From: Acanthaster planci
Taxonomy: Eukaryota; Echinodermata; Asteroidea; Valvatida; Acanthasteridae
Length of the DNA stretch: 60,000 bases
Assembly: GCF_001949145.1 (NCBI RefSeq)
Contig: NW_019091403.1
Location: 655,391 to 715,390 of the forward strand
Direction: 5' to 3'
The position numbers and the translations under genes are program-made. The notes beneath the pieces were generated by a model, which saw only the letters and a program-made list of their open reading frames with translations, was not told the origin of the DNA and made no database searches. Of this stretch, positions 49,374-60,000 are shown piece by piece (position 1 is the stretch's first letter; each line of letters begins with the position of its first letter).

Positions 49374-52300
49374 AGAACGACAATATATTTGTTGGAGAAT
49401 AATGCAAGAAACTGCAAGCAAAGGAAAGTTGCTATGTAGCTTGCTGGTTCTTTGGAACTGTTTCTTTGAACCTTACATTAATCCAACAGGGCAGCCTAAT
49501 TCAATAAGATGAATCATCGAAAGTCCTCGGTATATCAAAAGATAAATGACTGAAGACTGCTAGGGTTAATTAACAAAACCATTCCTTAATGCTGTTGCTA
49601 AATGTTAGACTCTAATTCTGTTTCACATCACTCAACTTATTTTCTGTGGTGATGGGTTGTACTATTTGTATAAAAACTACAGGTGTGTATCTGCTGTTTT
49701 TCGGCCTTTGTTTTTATTCACATTGCTACTGTCAAAGCCAATAGCTTTTACGCAAGAATATGAACCCTGTGTATTATTTAAGTCTACGTATAAATAGTGT
49801 TTGTTCTCCTACCCACCTCATTGTCTTTACTTGACCTTTGAACACTTCAAGGTCAAAAGTATTGGGGATTTTTTGCTGCCATTGCTCCTAACCATGGACA
49901 TAGATGGTAATCATGTTTTAATTGTGCCTTGAATGCACGGTGAGTTCTTTTTGTCACAAATCTGTCGAGTTATTGCCAAAAAGAAGAGAAAAAAGTGTTT
50001 AACTTTCCCTGCAGGAGGCCACTTCAAGCTTCGGAAGATTGCAAAAGGGAGGTTTGCAGTGAAATTTGCTTGAGTTGAAGTGTGTTCGACTTTTTGCAAA
50101 TTTGCAGTGCGAATATTTGATCTGAAATCCCAATTTCATGTTGGCTTTCGCGCAAAGTATAAAAACCAGCCTTCAGTGAAGCCGCATTGACATTATTAAG
50201 TCCATTTCTGTTGATCGTTCTTAATGGTGTGCCAGAGCCAGAAATAAATGTTATTAAATATACGTCTTTACACATCATTCCCTTTTAAAAATGTTGACCT
50301 TTAAAGTTCTTGATATTTTTTACTAGTGTGCCCCCTGTTCATTTGTTTAAGCCTTAGCTCCCTCCCCCCCCCCATATAATGTAGCCACATCGTCTGGCCA
50401 CAGTCAGCGCGGCAGATCAGCAGAGACCAGTCAACTTCACATGCTCCTATTAAACTGGAGTGTGGTTTTCTGCTTGAGCCCTAGTTTGCAAGAAGTCAGT
50501 GATTGAAGTCAGAATGTAAACTCATAAGGTCCATTTTACACAGTGTTTCTTTTTTAGTCTGTTAAATTTTTTTTAGTCTTTTGATGTTGTCTTTTCAGTC
50601 TGTTTGTCCTTTTAGGCTTTTTCCCGTCTTTTTCAGTACTTTTTCAATAATAAATTCTTTTTGTCCTTTTTTGAAGTCAAATATTTGGTGTCTGAGTCCC
50701 TATTAATTCAGTTTCCTGTGACCTTTCCCTCAAAGATCCTTTGTTGGATTTTTTTGTTAAGTTTGCGAGTTCCCCCATAGTGTACCATTTTCCCCGTTAC
50801 AACGGCAACAGGTGTTTTTGTTTCATTTGAGTGACCACTGCCAGTAATTTGAGGAATCGAAGGTTAGACTCTTCTTTGACTTTATCAGTGGTCTAGTTGA
50901 TAATGACGGTAACTATGAGCATATGTACCAAAATAAAAGGTTCAAATTTGCAGAAATTCCCGAGTATCACAAGGAGGAACTGTATCAGTTACAGTCTTTC
51001 CTGACAAATTCAATTATGAAGTACTTGTGTTTCACATGGTAAATGGAGTGGCATAGACCGAGAATACTGACCTGTAGTATCACTGTGACAGTCATAAGCT
51101 TTCCAACAGATGGGGCTCTCACAGAAATCTTAAAACCAAATTCTAGGACTTTTCCCATGACTTTCCTATTACAATTTATGGGACATTTAATGCAATGTTT
51201 GCAGGGAAAAGTAGCCTGGCATTGTGAACTTGAAGACTGCCTAGGACATTACTACTGACTGGCAAGGGTAGTCTGTCAATTTATCATTATTCTGTTATCA
51301 TATCAAAGGAAGCCCATCAAAAACAAATCCTTGTATGATCTTGATTTCCATGATTGTTCCTTTGACAATAGGATTCCCTGACATCCCATATTTCCCCATT
51401 TTCCACGACTTTTTCCATGACTTTCCTTGACACTTTTTCCCTGTGATTTTCCATGATCATGAGAACCCTGACAGAATAAGAAGTGAGCTCAGAGTTTGAA
51501 CATCTACAGGGACATCTCACTTCACCTGGTTTGCCAATGTGACCAGCAACGGGTGAATGTGTGTACACAAACGTGACATCTAGATAAGAGATTGCAGTCT
51601 GGCAGCACTGATCAAAGACTTCAGAAAAACCAATAGATATGTGGCTAGGAACTTGTACCGGCCAACATTGAGCATTTCCAGACTGGTTAAAAAACATCTA
51701 CAAGCAAAGCATGACCTACAAATATTTGGGTTTGGGGGATTTATACTGCATTGGCGTGGGTATACCCCTGATAGGAACAAACAAAATCTGTGTTATCACT
51801 GCAAATGTTGGGGTTACCATGCTGTCAGGATTGTATTCTAATTCAAACTTCCAAATCCTTAATTCATGAATTCCACTTGTTAGAAACTTGGGAGAACACA
51901 AAAAATGTCCAAGGAGATCAAACTCTACACCTAAGTTTATTCATTCTTGAATTGTGTTGACATTTGTATTTTGAAGGACATTCTGCTAGCAAAACTGGTG
52001 CTGAAACCAAGATCAAGAAAGCAGTCATTTATAACATTTTTCTCTTCAATACATTTTCATCTCCCCTAAGTATTCCATCCGTAATACCAACTGCTTCCCC
52101 CCCCAAAAATAAGTACTTCTCATGTTTACAGAGTACAATGAGTTAGTCAGGAAGTCAGTGTTCAATATGAGAACAGGTGTGAACCAATTACCAGACATAA
52201 ACCCCCAAACAAACATCTGAATAACATCAATGTGTAAAGTAGACTGGTACCTATGATGTAATAACCTCTGTCATTCTTACATCCATATTACCCATTGGGA

Positions 52301-54404
52301 ACTTGACATGAATGAGGTATTGATGTCTATATAGGATTTGAATAATTGTAGAAAACACAAGAAGACATAAATGTTGAAAGCACAATTTTTTTTATCACTT
52401 TGATCACCGATGATTTATTATAATTTTAGAGTCATTTCATCAACAAATGATGTAAAATATGTCAGGTTATTTTTATTACATAATGTGTCCAAATCCCCAG
52501 CACTGTGTGACGCACTTAAGAAGGCAGACAGATCAGACAGCACTGTTGCGGTTAAGGTCTTGGATATTTCTTTTACTGAAAATATTCGTTCTTGAGACAA
52601 AACTGTGAGCATTTTGAAATTTGACAACAGTTACCATAAAATTGTTCCCACACTGGTGACTGGATTCAACAAAAGGAGCTCTCTGTTGTGATGCAACAGT
52701 CACTTTAGCATCCTGACGAAAGTAGACAACAATACATGGGAGAAAGATCATAAAGTTCCCATAGATTTATATAGTGAAAGGTTCTTTTGAAGGCTTTTTC
52801 TTCAAAACTCACTACAGTGATTTGTGACTCTCGTTTTTAAGTGTGGTAACATTCTTGGGAAATAGAATAGTCCCATCTTTCATCACCCAATATTTTGGTC
52901 ATGGACTATAGGCAAACACAATCTGTTGAACCTAATAATGTGCTACTCTGAACAGTGATAAACTATGGATTCAACCATGGATTCTCCTGTAAAAGCATGG
53001 ATTATGTAACAACCAAATCACCATACGTGAGAACATAAGTATAACTGCTCTTGGGTGGGACTCCTTTTTCTCCAGAGTCTCAACGATCATAATCCTAGGA
53101 TAATGTTACAAATCGCCAAAGCACAGCATCCTAATATGTTCACTTTATCTGTTAAAGTCAACGTGAAGTGTGCGACAGTCATTACATAACTGCGGTGTCA
53201 AAATGAACCAAGACTAGTAACTTGCTCACAATTCTAACAGTGTTAATTTTTTCTGAAAGTTTAACTTAACCACTACCTGCTGGGGAGCCTGGTTTCGGGC
53301 ACCGTGTGTTTATATGCATGGCCGGGTCTCCGAAATCGGACAAAGGGAACTGGGCTTTGTAACAAAAGACCATACTTGTAACAAAAGACCAGGCTGCTGG
53401 GCATTACCAACATTTTTTCACTCTCAATAGTGGAGATAATCCAGCCTTGTTTGAAACAGTATACCATGGTTTGGGGCATTTAGAGTGAGCGGATTACTAC
53501 TGGGGACAAAAGCGCTCCACCACCGCAGCGATGAGCCACACAGCACCGCTGCACGCTAATCTGGCCCCTATTGAAAAGAGGTCAGCAGCACACTGTGCCA
53601 GGTTCGTGGACAAAAGAAAGTTATATAACACTACACAATCTGGGCTCTTTTTACAAGGCTGCAGGCCTGGCTGAAATACTCGGGCATCAATAGATTTTTT
53701 CTGTCAGACTAGAGTGGCCACCAGACAGTAATTTGTGTGGGTGTAAATATCCATTAATTGAAATGTTGAATTTTTGAAGAATTTTGAAAACTGAAAATCT
53801 TGAAAAAGTCCCAATTACGTGCACTGCATTTTTCAAACCACCCGACAGCAAGTGGTTAAAAAAGCCCTGGATGACATCTGGTTCAAGAGAAAATGCAGGT
53901 GTTGTTTCTCTTAGAAGCTAAGTATAACACATCTTTGTGTCTGGTGTTTTGTAATTTCGAAATGAATGGCTGGTGTCCATTTATGTTTTGGGTGCATGTG
54001 GGGTATCTGGTCATTTGGATGACAGATATTTTAATGGGAAAGCTGGAGATGTTCAGGATTGAATGGAGCGGTAGTGGTGCGTCACAGAATGTGCACAAAG
54101 AATGACGGGTATTGCATGAATAAATGAAATTCGTCCCAAAAGTCTCATTAATTAGAAACTAAAGGGGGGGTTTCATCTTAACCAAAATTCCTTCATTTAA
54201 CAGACAGAGCGGCCTTTTTGCATTTAACGAGCCTTTGCGAATTGGGGTCTCCAAATAGAAAATATACGAACAGGTGTCATGATGTGATTAATGTGTTAAT
54301 CTCTTCCTATAGTACAAGTCAGGGTACAAGACCAAGATGGTGACTGTACATGAAAAAGAAGAAAAGTGAAGTGACACTCAAAACAGGACAAACATAACGA
54401 CACC
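49374..54404. other. 5-kb gap between the SLC22 gene and EIF2S3, no gene recognised
   Basis: The left end should be the SLC22 3' UTR; an AATAAA at 50243-50248 is one possible end. The right end is the EIF2S3 3' flank. All open frames are short and without known motifs. A low-complexity repeat of CATGACTTTTCC type lies near 51350-51470. Confidence 0.5.
51345..51475. repeat. Degenerate CCATGACTTTTCC-type repeat
   Basis: Short units of the form TTTTCCATGACTTTCC recur several times in about 130 bp, with a related stretch near 51145-51165. Similar sequence is common as a dispersed repeat in fish and marine invertebrates. Its borders are unclear. Confidence 0.4.
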
Positions 54405-57400
54405 TCATGACTCCGTGGGCTTGATGGTGATTCCCTTCCTGATTTGCCCCCAACCGATCAATCTGACGGAAAAAACACAAAGACCAACATGGTTTATGAG
54501 AGAAAAATGCAAACAGAATTACTGCTAAAATGAAAGATTTGGGCGAAGGTAGGAAAGAGGGGGTGTCTAACTCTTCTGGCCCCCCTCTCAGTTGACAAAC
54601 TGATCGACAGTCAGCAAAGTCAGATAAAAGAAACTTCTAGCAAAATAAAACTCTGTAAAGGGTTCCTGGTTGACAGCGACTCGATAGCATTGCTGGGATT
54701 TTCAATTTTTTTAAGGTTTAAAGAAATACTTGAATATCTTCCTTTTCAGTATGATATAGATTACTTACCCTGTATTGTATTCAGTAAATTTATATCCCTT
54801 TTCTATTTGTACGTTCATATTTTCTGTAATTACGCAGCTGTTGTTAGATTTGTGTTTTATCCCAAGATATTTACATATTGTACTGAGTTTAAAGATCTTT
54901 GCTTAATTAGGGAACTAATTTGAGCTGGTGAAGAGATGAAAATGATCTTTTCAACACAGAAACAATGATTTACCTCCAGTGCTTCTCGACTCGTCTGCTG
55001 AGAGCAATCTTCTCACCGATCTCCGTGCACACAGGGTTGGTCAGCACGATCTTGGCCAAATCGGCCCTGACCGCTAGGACGCGGCTACCGGTGGACAAGG
55101 ACCCAATGTTGACCATGAGTGCCTCCCCTTTGCTCAGCTTTTGCACCTGTGAACAATGAGATGAAACACAGATCGTTATATGGTGCAGACAAGTGACTAT
55201 TCTCACAAAAGGCTTCATTTGTGTAACCTGGCTGCGGCTGAACCAAAGTCCTTTCCTGTAGACACTTATTCTGCTCTGGGTCACTGCCATTTGGTCCATT
55301 TGGTTTGGACATGAGTAAAATATATACCATTTGAATTACCTGTTACTGCCCCCTCTACTGTAAAGAAGCAAAATATTATTGCCATTAACGGTCTGCTTCA
55401 AAACCTCTCTAAGTCATTTTGTGCACATTCTCTTGAAAACTGGTCATGCTACCTTGTAGCATTTGCATGGGTGAGTCACTGTGTGCATGTTATGCATTCT
55501 TTTAGGCTCTGAGTATGCCTCATAGGCAAGACAAAAGATCGCTTTTGTGTGCATTCCGATGAAACTGGTCATGCACACACTGTAACATTTACACCTGTAA
55601 ATCGGTGTGTGCATGTAACGCTCCCTTACAAGGCTCTGAGCAGGCTGCTATGAAACTCTTAACAATCCTTTTCTACTCTGACAATGACAGGTGTTCCGGG
55701 TTGCCTACCTTGGCGCCTTTCTTGTCTCCTTCCGTCCGCACTCCCAGCAGGCGACGCAGGAGAAAGTAGGAGATTTCCAGCTCGGTGTAGATGTCTGGCA
55801 GGGCACCCACAGCTCCAAGCACCTGTCCCACCAGACGATCAGCTCGGCACAGAGTCGGGTCAATCTTGGTACCCACTCCTGTGGCAAAAAGGGAAAAAGG
55901 GCCAAGATCATCAGGACAATGATTTGAAGAAAAAATAGCCAATGTCCGATTTCCAGGACAACATTTGTTGATAATTCAAAGAGAATGATTGACTGATTCT
56001 GATTTGAATTAGTAACCCTGATTTTGGAAAAGTTTGGATGTTGGACCAGTCTTTTCCGATTTGAAGATCAAATAATGTGTCATTAGGTTCTTAGGAGGTT
56101 TGACAACAAAAATTCCAGTGGAATTTGGGTCAACTTCTAGTATTTGAGATTTCCGTTGGGTGTTGATTTAAAAAGTGAAACAAAGATCTTTGGTCCTCAT
56201 AAATAATCTTGGATTAAGCAGGGTGCCAAAAAATGACAAAACCTGAATGGGGTTGAGGACGGAGGGAGTCACGTCAACCTGGTCTATGAGAGAGCCTGGA
56301 CTTACCAATGAGCCCTCCTGGGACGGCGAACTGGAGGTCGTTCTTCTCGGCAAAGAGTGAGATGATCTTGGAGAAGATGGGTCTACACTGAAGCTTCCCC
56401 TCGCTGTCTTTGGATACGATCCCGGGACGTACTTCAATCTCTTGTCCCACCTACAGCAGGCAAGAACACAATGCATGAAAACCTACAGTTACCCACATGT
56501 ACTCTCAAAAAAGTTTAAGGGTCAAAATTCAGATGCAGCCCAAAGTCAAAGAGGCTTTTACAGAATATGAAACAGACCTGGTAAGCATGCATTAAAAGGC
56601 GATATACGTACCCGCAGCACCCCCCTCAATATGCTGCCTCCAGCCACGCCTCCTTTTAAGTCTTTGACCTCACTTCCTGGTTTGTTCACATCAAAGGACC
56701 GAATCACTACAAAGGGAAAGATTTGAGAAATTCATTTCACAGTGAAGTCAGATATTAAGCAACCATACAATATGAAAACAAAGCAAAAATGTTTTTAAAC
56801 ATAAAATTCCATGATCAGGTTTGGAAGTTCAGAGGAAGAATTTAATGTATGAGGTTCAGACTCACCGATAAGTCTTGGCTCTGACGTGAAATCTCGGACC
56901 GGGATGGGGATTTTCTTGGTGATATATTCACAGATGACTTCAATGTTGTACTTGAGCTGAGCCGAGATGGGAATGACTGGTGCCCCCTCTGCTACCGTCC
57001 CTATGAAAATCAAAACAGAGATAGTATTCAGGTCTGTTGGGCCCCGTATTGATTGGCTGATTAGAGGTCACATGGGGTAAATAAATGACAGATTTTGCCA
57101 CACCTTCAAGATAGAGGAAAGCAAGGAATGAAATAACACTACATTGGTGCATGGGCATGTATTCGCCAATACTTCAGTAAAAGCACTGCCCAAGGTCTGG
57201 AACCCTGCCTCTTTTGCTGTGCTATCCTTTACAAGTGACAAAAGAGAATTGGCTTGCGTATTAGTTTCAATGTTGTCTTTGTTTTGTGTGTTGGTCTAAA
57301 CTTGTGTCAGAATGACATGGTTACACTCGCTGGAAAACTGTGCATGAATTTTGAAACAACCGTGAAAGAGGCTGTCTGATCTTCCTGGACCTACCTTGGA

Positions 57401-59385
57401 CGAATCGGAGGATTTGATCGTACTGCTCCCTGGCCTGAGTCTCCTTGACCAGGTCAATCTTGTTCTGTAGGATCAGGATGTGTTTGAGCTTCATGATCTC
57501 GATGGCTGCCAAGTGCTCAGAGGTCTGGGGCTGGGGGCAGGACTCGTTACCCGCTAACGTTGGTAGAAAAGGATATAAACATAAGTATGACTCACTCACA
57601 TTGCCTGCTCCACCTTTAGGGATTGTCTTCAACTTTTCAACTTCTACCCAATCTAAAAAGTGTTCATTCCTATTTCTTACAAACCTTTAGACACGTGCCC
57701 GACCTCTCAGCAATAGTTAACCGCATTTAGTGTCTTTTAAATGTGGTTATTGTGTAGAAAACTCAACACAGTACATGTCTAAGGCCTTCAAATAAGACAA
57801 CACAATACTTACAAGCTGTGATTGGCTAAATTTGAACCATGTTTGTTCTTTTAATGAGTGATATTTTTCGATCCTCTCTGGGACTTTGAAACACCTTTTG
57901 AACTGATTGGAAATCAACTTGTCAGAAAACCAGATACATCAACCTTTGCACCTACCAATGAGAAGTAAGGCAGCGTCCATCACAGCAGCGCCGTTCAACA
58001 TGGTGGCCATGAGAATATCATGGCCTGGACAGTCCACGAAGGAGACATGCCTGAGGGTAAGGACAACATTACAAATGCTAAATCCAGACCCGTTCAGACC
58101 ATCACAAGACCAACACAAGACCTCCCATCTGAATTCAAGTTCAAGCTATTCAGATGAGCAGCAACAAAAGTATTCCGTTGTCACTGTTTGACCCTGGGGT
58201 GTGCGCTGGGTATTGTGACTGCTCTTATGACCGGTCTTGTGACTGGGTTTGTGATATTTTCATTTGCAGCACGTCACTGGCTCTAATTTTGTTCCGAGTT
58301 TCCTTTTGTGGAAGAATCCGCAGAAGTTAACGATATCTCACAGGTACTGAAATGAGCAGCCATTAGATCTGCTCAGATCACTTCTCTCCCAGGTTCAGTA
58401 TACAATTTACAGAATCTGAGGATATGAATTGAAGGACGTTACGGATGGAAACCTTCACCTTAAAAGTCTGAATTTGCCACTGCAACCTTGTCTGTCGCAG
58501 GCAAAGACATCTTCCTTGTTACTGCCTGCTGACCGGTAGCAGCCTGGACGTGGACAGGCAGGATTGTCGCACTTGTAAATCTGCAATTACAAAACAAAGA
58601 ATTTGTCGTGGCTGAAATGCTGTGATATCGCAGTGACCTACAGTGGACTGGAATCTTGTTAGCAGGAAAAAATGCCTTCCTAATACAAACCATGCTTCTG
58701 TATATTAGTGCTTTTATGAAACACTGATGTTCAAGACATCAAGACAAAGGGAAGGAGCTAAAATCATGTTGACGACTGAATGCAATTTTTTTATGTTGAA
58801 AATCAGAGGATTTTGGAGGATTCAGGATGGTTCCTAGTAAAAGGGCCTAGGGGGTTAGGGTTAATGAATTCACAAAATCAGCTGACATGTTTGAGAAATG
58901 GTCACAAGAAATGTGAAAACAAGACTTTCTGCTGATCCCTAATCATTTTCTGCTGGGGAAATTCGTCTGTGATCGTCTCATGGTCCTAAATCGAAGGACT
59001 TCCCCATATTTTCTGACTGCTTTACCTTGGCATTTGCATATCCTAATTTGATGGTGATATTCCTGATCAGCTCATTCTTAAAGCGAACAGTCTGGACCCC
59101 CGAGATGGCCTTGACGACGGTAGACTTACCGTGGGCCACATGACCGATGGTTCCTGATAAATGAAACACAAGCAAAGAGTCATGACCAGCCACTGATGTC
59201 AAAACTGCTGCCTGGTCTGACATGTCTGAGCCAAGGTTGGGAATCCAATTTTACTAAAAAACAACAATTGTCATGCCTGTATAGTTTTCTTGTTTTGACA
59301 GATCTTCATAGGCCTACTTACCTATGTTTATCGTTGCCTGCCGACTTATCACCTCTGGTGACAAAGGGTTCAATTTTGATACATC
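54405..59385 (-). CDS. EIF2S3: Eukaryotic translation initiation factor 2 subunit gamma (partial 5')
   Basis: Eleven coding exons: 59322-59385, 59026-59153, 58459-58580, 57956-58050, 57395-57553, 56866-57000, 56612-56706, 56306-56450, 55709-55878, 54974-55146, 54405-54462. They give 1344 nt (447 aa), all in phase. The first visible exon starts [12 protein letters not shown], which in human eIF2 gamma is about residue 24, so one short 5' exon with the ATG lies off the window. GTPase motifs are [14 protein letters not shown] and N-K-I-D; domain II follows from [11 protein letters not shown]. The C-terminus is I-T-I-K-P-T-E-S. The protein binds GTP and initiator Met-tRNA in eIF2. The zinc knuckle (C-D-N-P-A-C, G-C-Y, and later A-C-D-R-Q-G-C) is complete, unlike in vertebrates. 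Confidence 0.97.
55420..55645. repeat. Diverged tandem duplication in an EIF2S3 intron
   Basis: Segments at about 55427-55525 and 55547-55645 share the order GTGCATTC, AAACTGGTCATGC, TAGCATTT/TAACATTT, GTGTGCATG and GGCTCTGAG. They are old tandem copies about 115-120 bp apart. No function is apparent. Confidence 0.6.
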
Positions 59386-60000
59386 CTGCAATGTGGAAAA
59401 AATGAGGGAAAGGCTGGGAATAGGTTTAGCCTATCATCAGGTCGGGGACCAAACCATAATCTAGCATTGTCCCTAGTTTTTGCTTGTGTTGCTTATTCAA
59501 GCGGCAATGACGTACTTTTTATCAGGTCATGTGATAATGATGCCATTTTCCTGCAAGATTTTGGCAGAATAACAAGATTTGAAATGCCAGCAGCCAACAT
59601 GGCCACTGTTGCCATTACTTTTGGAGTCTATGGCAAAATTATTTCTGATCGCTATTTTGAAAAATTGCCACGGTAAATATAAAAATTGCTACGGTGAGTT
59701 GATGGAGATTTTTGATGGCAACATTTTCATGCATAAAGTAAACTTCCGCAAAGCTTTATTTTTTTCACGTAAACATTTTCATTGGCAGAATTGAACTCGC
59801 CTACCAAATTCAAAACCTCCAGTGCAAGATTCAACTGAAAAAAATTTCCTCAATGCGCTTTTAGAGATACCAAATGAAAGGAAAGTTTCATTTAGATCTG
59901 GGGTAGGCCTAGCATGTTTCCTGTAAATTTGATCAATCAGAACAATCTGTATTGATGTTTTTGATCGATAAAGAGATCGATATCATCTGTGAACCGTGAT
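59386..60000. other. EIF2S3 intron 1 (partial)
   Basis: This is upstream of the first visible EIF2S3 exon and should be intron. Most of it is the second copy of the inverted-repeat element, listed separately. I found no exon with the expected N-terminus. Confidence 0.6.
59438..60000. mobile_element. Terminal-inverted-repeat element, copy 2 (cut by window end)
   Basis: From CAGGTCGGGGACCAAACC onward this runs collinear with the element at 40982-41625 to the last base of the window, with perhaps 80-85% identity by eye and small indels. By comparison about 90 bp and the right inverted repeat should follow beyond the edge. It lies in EIF2S3 intron 1. Confidence 0.85.

Overview
The window is animal nuclear DNA, most likely from an invertebrate deuterostome; an echinoderm such as a sea star fits best, but this is an inference from overall character and no species can be named. 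The evidence is spliced genes with GT-AG introns, orthologues of conserved animal genes, a secreted C-type lectin, and many small DNA transposons, SINEs and a CR1/L2-type LINE tail. All exon junctions below were checked by hand for splice sites and for reading phase, and every multi-exon model closes in frame.

Layout, left to right. (1) 2157-3222, minus: first two coding exons of an aryl hydrocarbon receptor (AHR); the PAS part lies off the left edge. (2) 6003-10738, minus: katanin p60 (KATNA1-like), complete, 509 aa, with a tandemly duplicated AAA exon. (3) 12102-14987, plus: RWDD1, complete, 229 aa, divergent from katanin. (4) 16454-27702, minus: HECTD2-like HECT ubiquitin ligase with an N-terminal AZUL zinc finger, 19 coding exons, 1136 aa, convergent with RWDD1. 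(5) 29553-30647, minus: secreted C-type lectin, 186 aa. (6) 32669-42255, minus: ZC4H2, 229 aa, with a 6.8 kb first intron. (7) 43458-49373, plus: SLC22 organic cation transporter, 561 aa, divergent from ZC4H2. (8) 54405-59385, minus: EIF2S3 (eIF2 gamma), 447 aa visible; the N-terminal exon is off the right edge.

The most striking observation is in katanin. Two adjacent 159-nt exons (8372-8530 and 8160-8318), both phase 0-0, encode alternative versions of the 53-residue Walker A to pore-loop-1 segment. They are separated by an intron of only 53 nt. The proteins differ at 6 of 53 residues, two of them in pore loop 1 (K-W-R-G versus K-Y-H-G), while the nucleotide sequences differ at about 42 of 159 positions. 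This is what mutually exclusive exons enforced by steric hindrance look like, and it would give one gene two microtubule-severing enzymes with different substrate-gripping loops.

Other points of interest are a 44-bp hairpin-forming minisatellite next to a HECTD2 splice donor, a 644-bp inverted-repeat transposon family with two copies in the window, a GC-AG intron and an alternative C-terminus in the SLC22 gene, and an overlapping upstream ORF at the AHR start. The genes are housekeeping or developmental single-copy genes and form no obvious common pathway.
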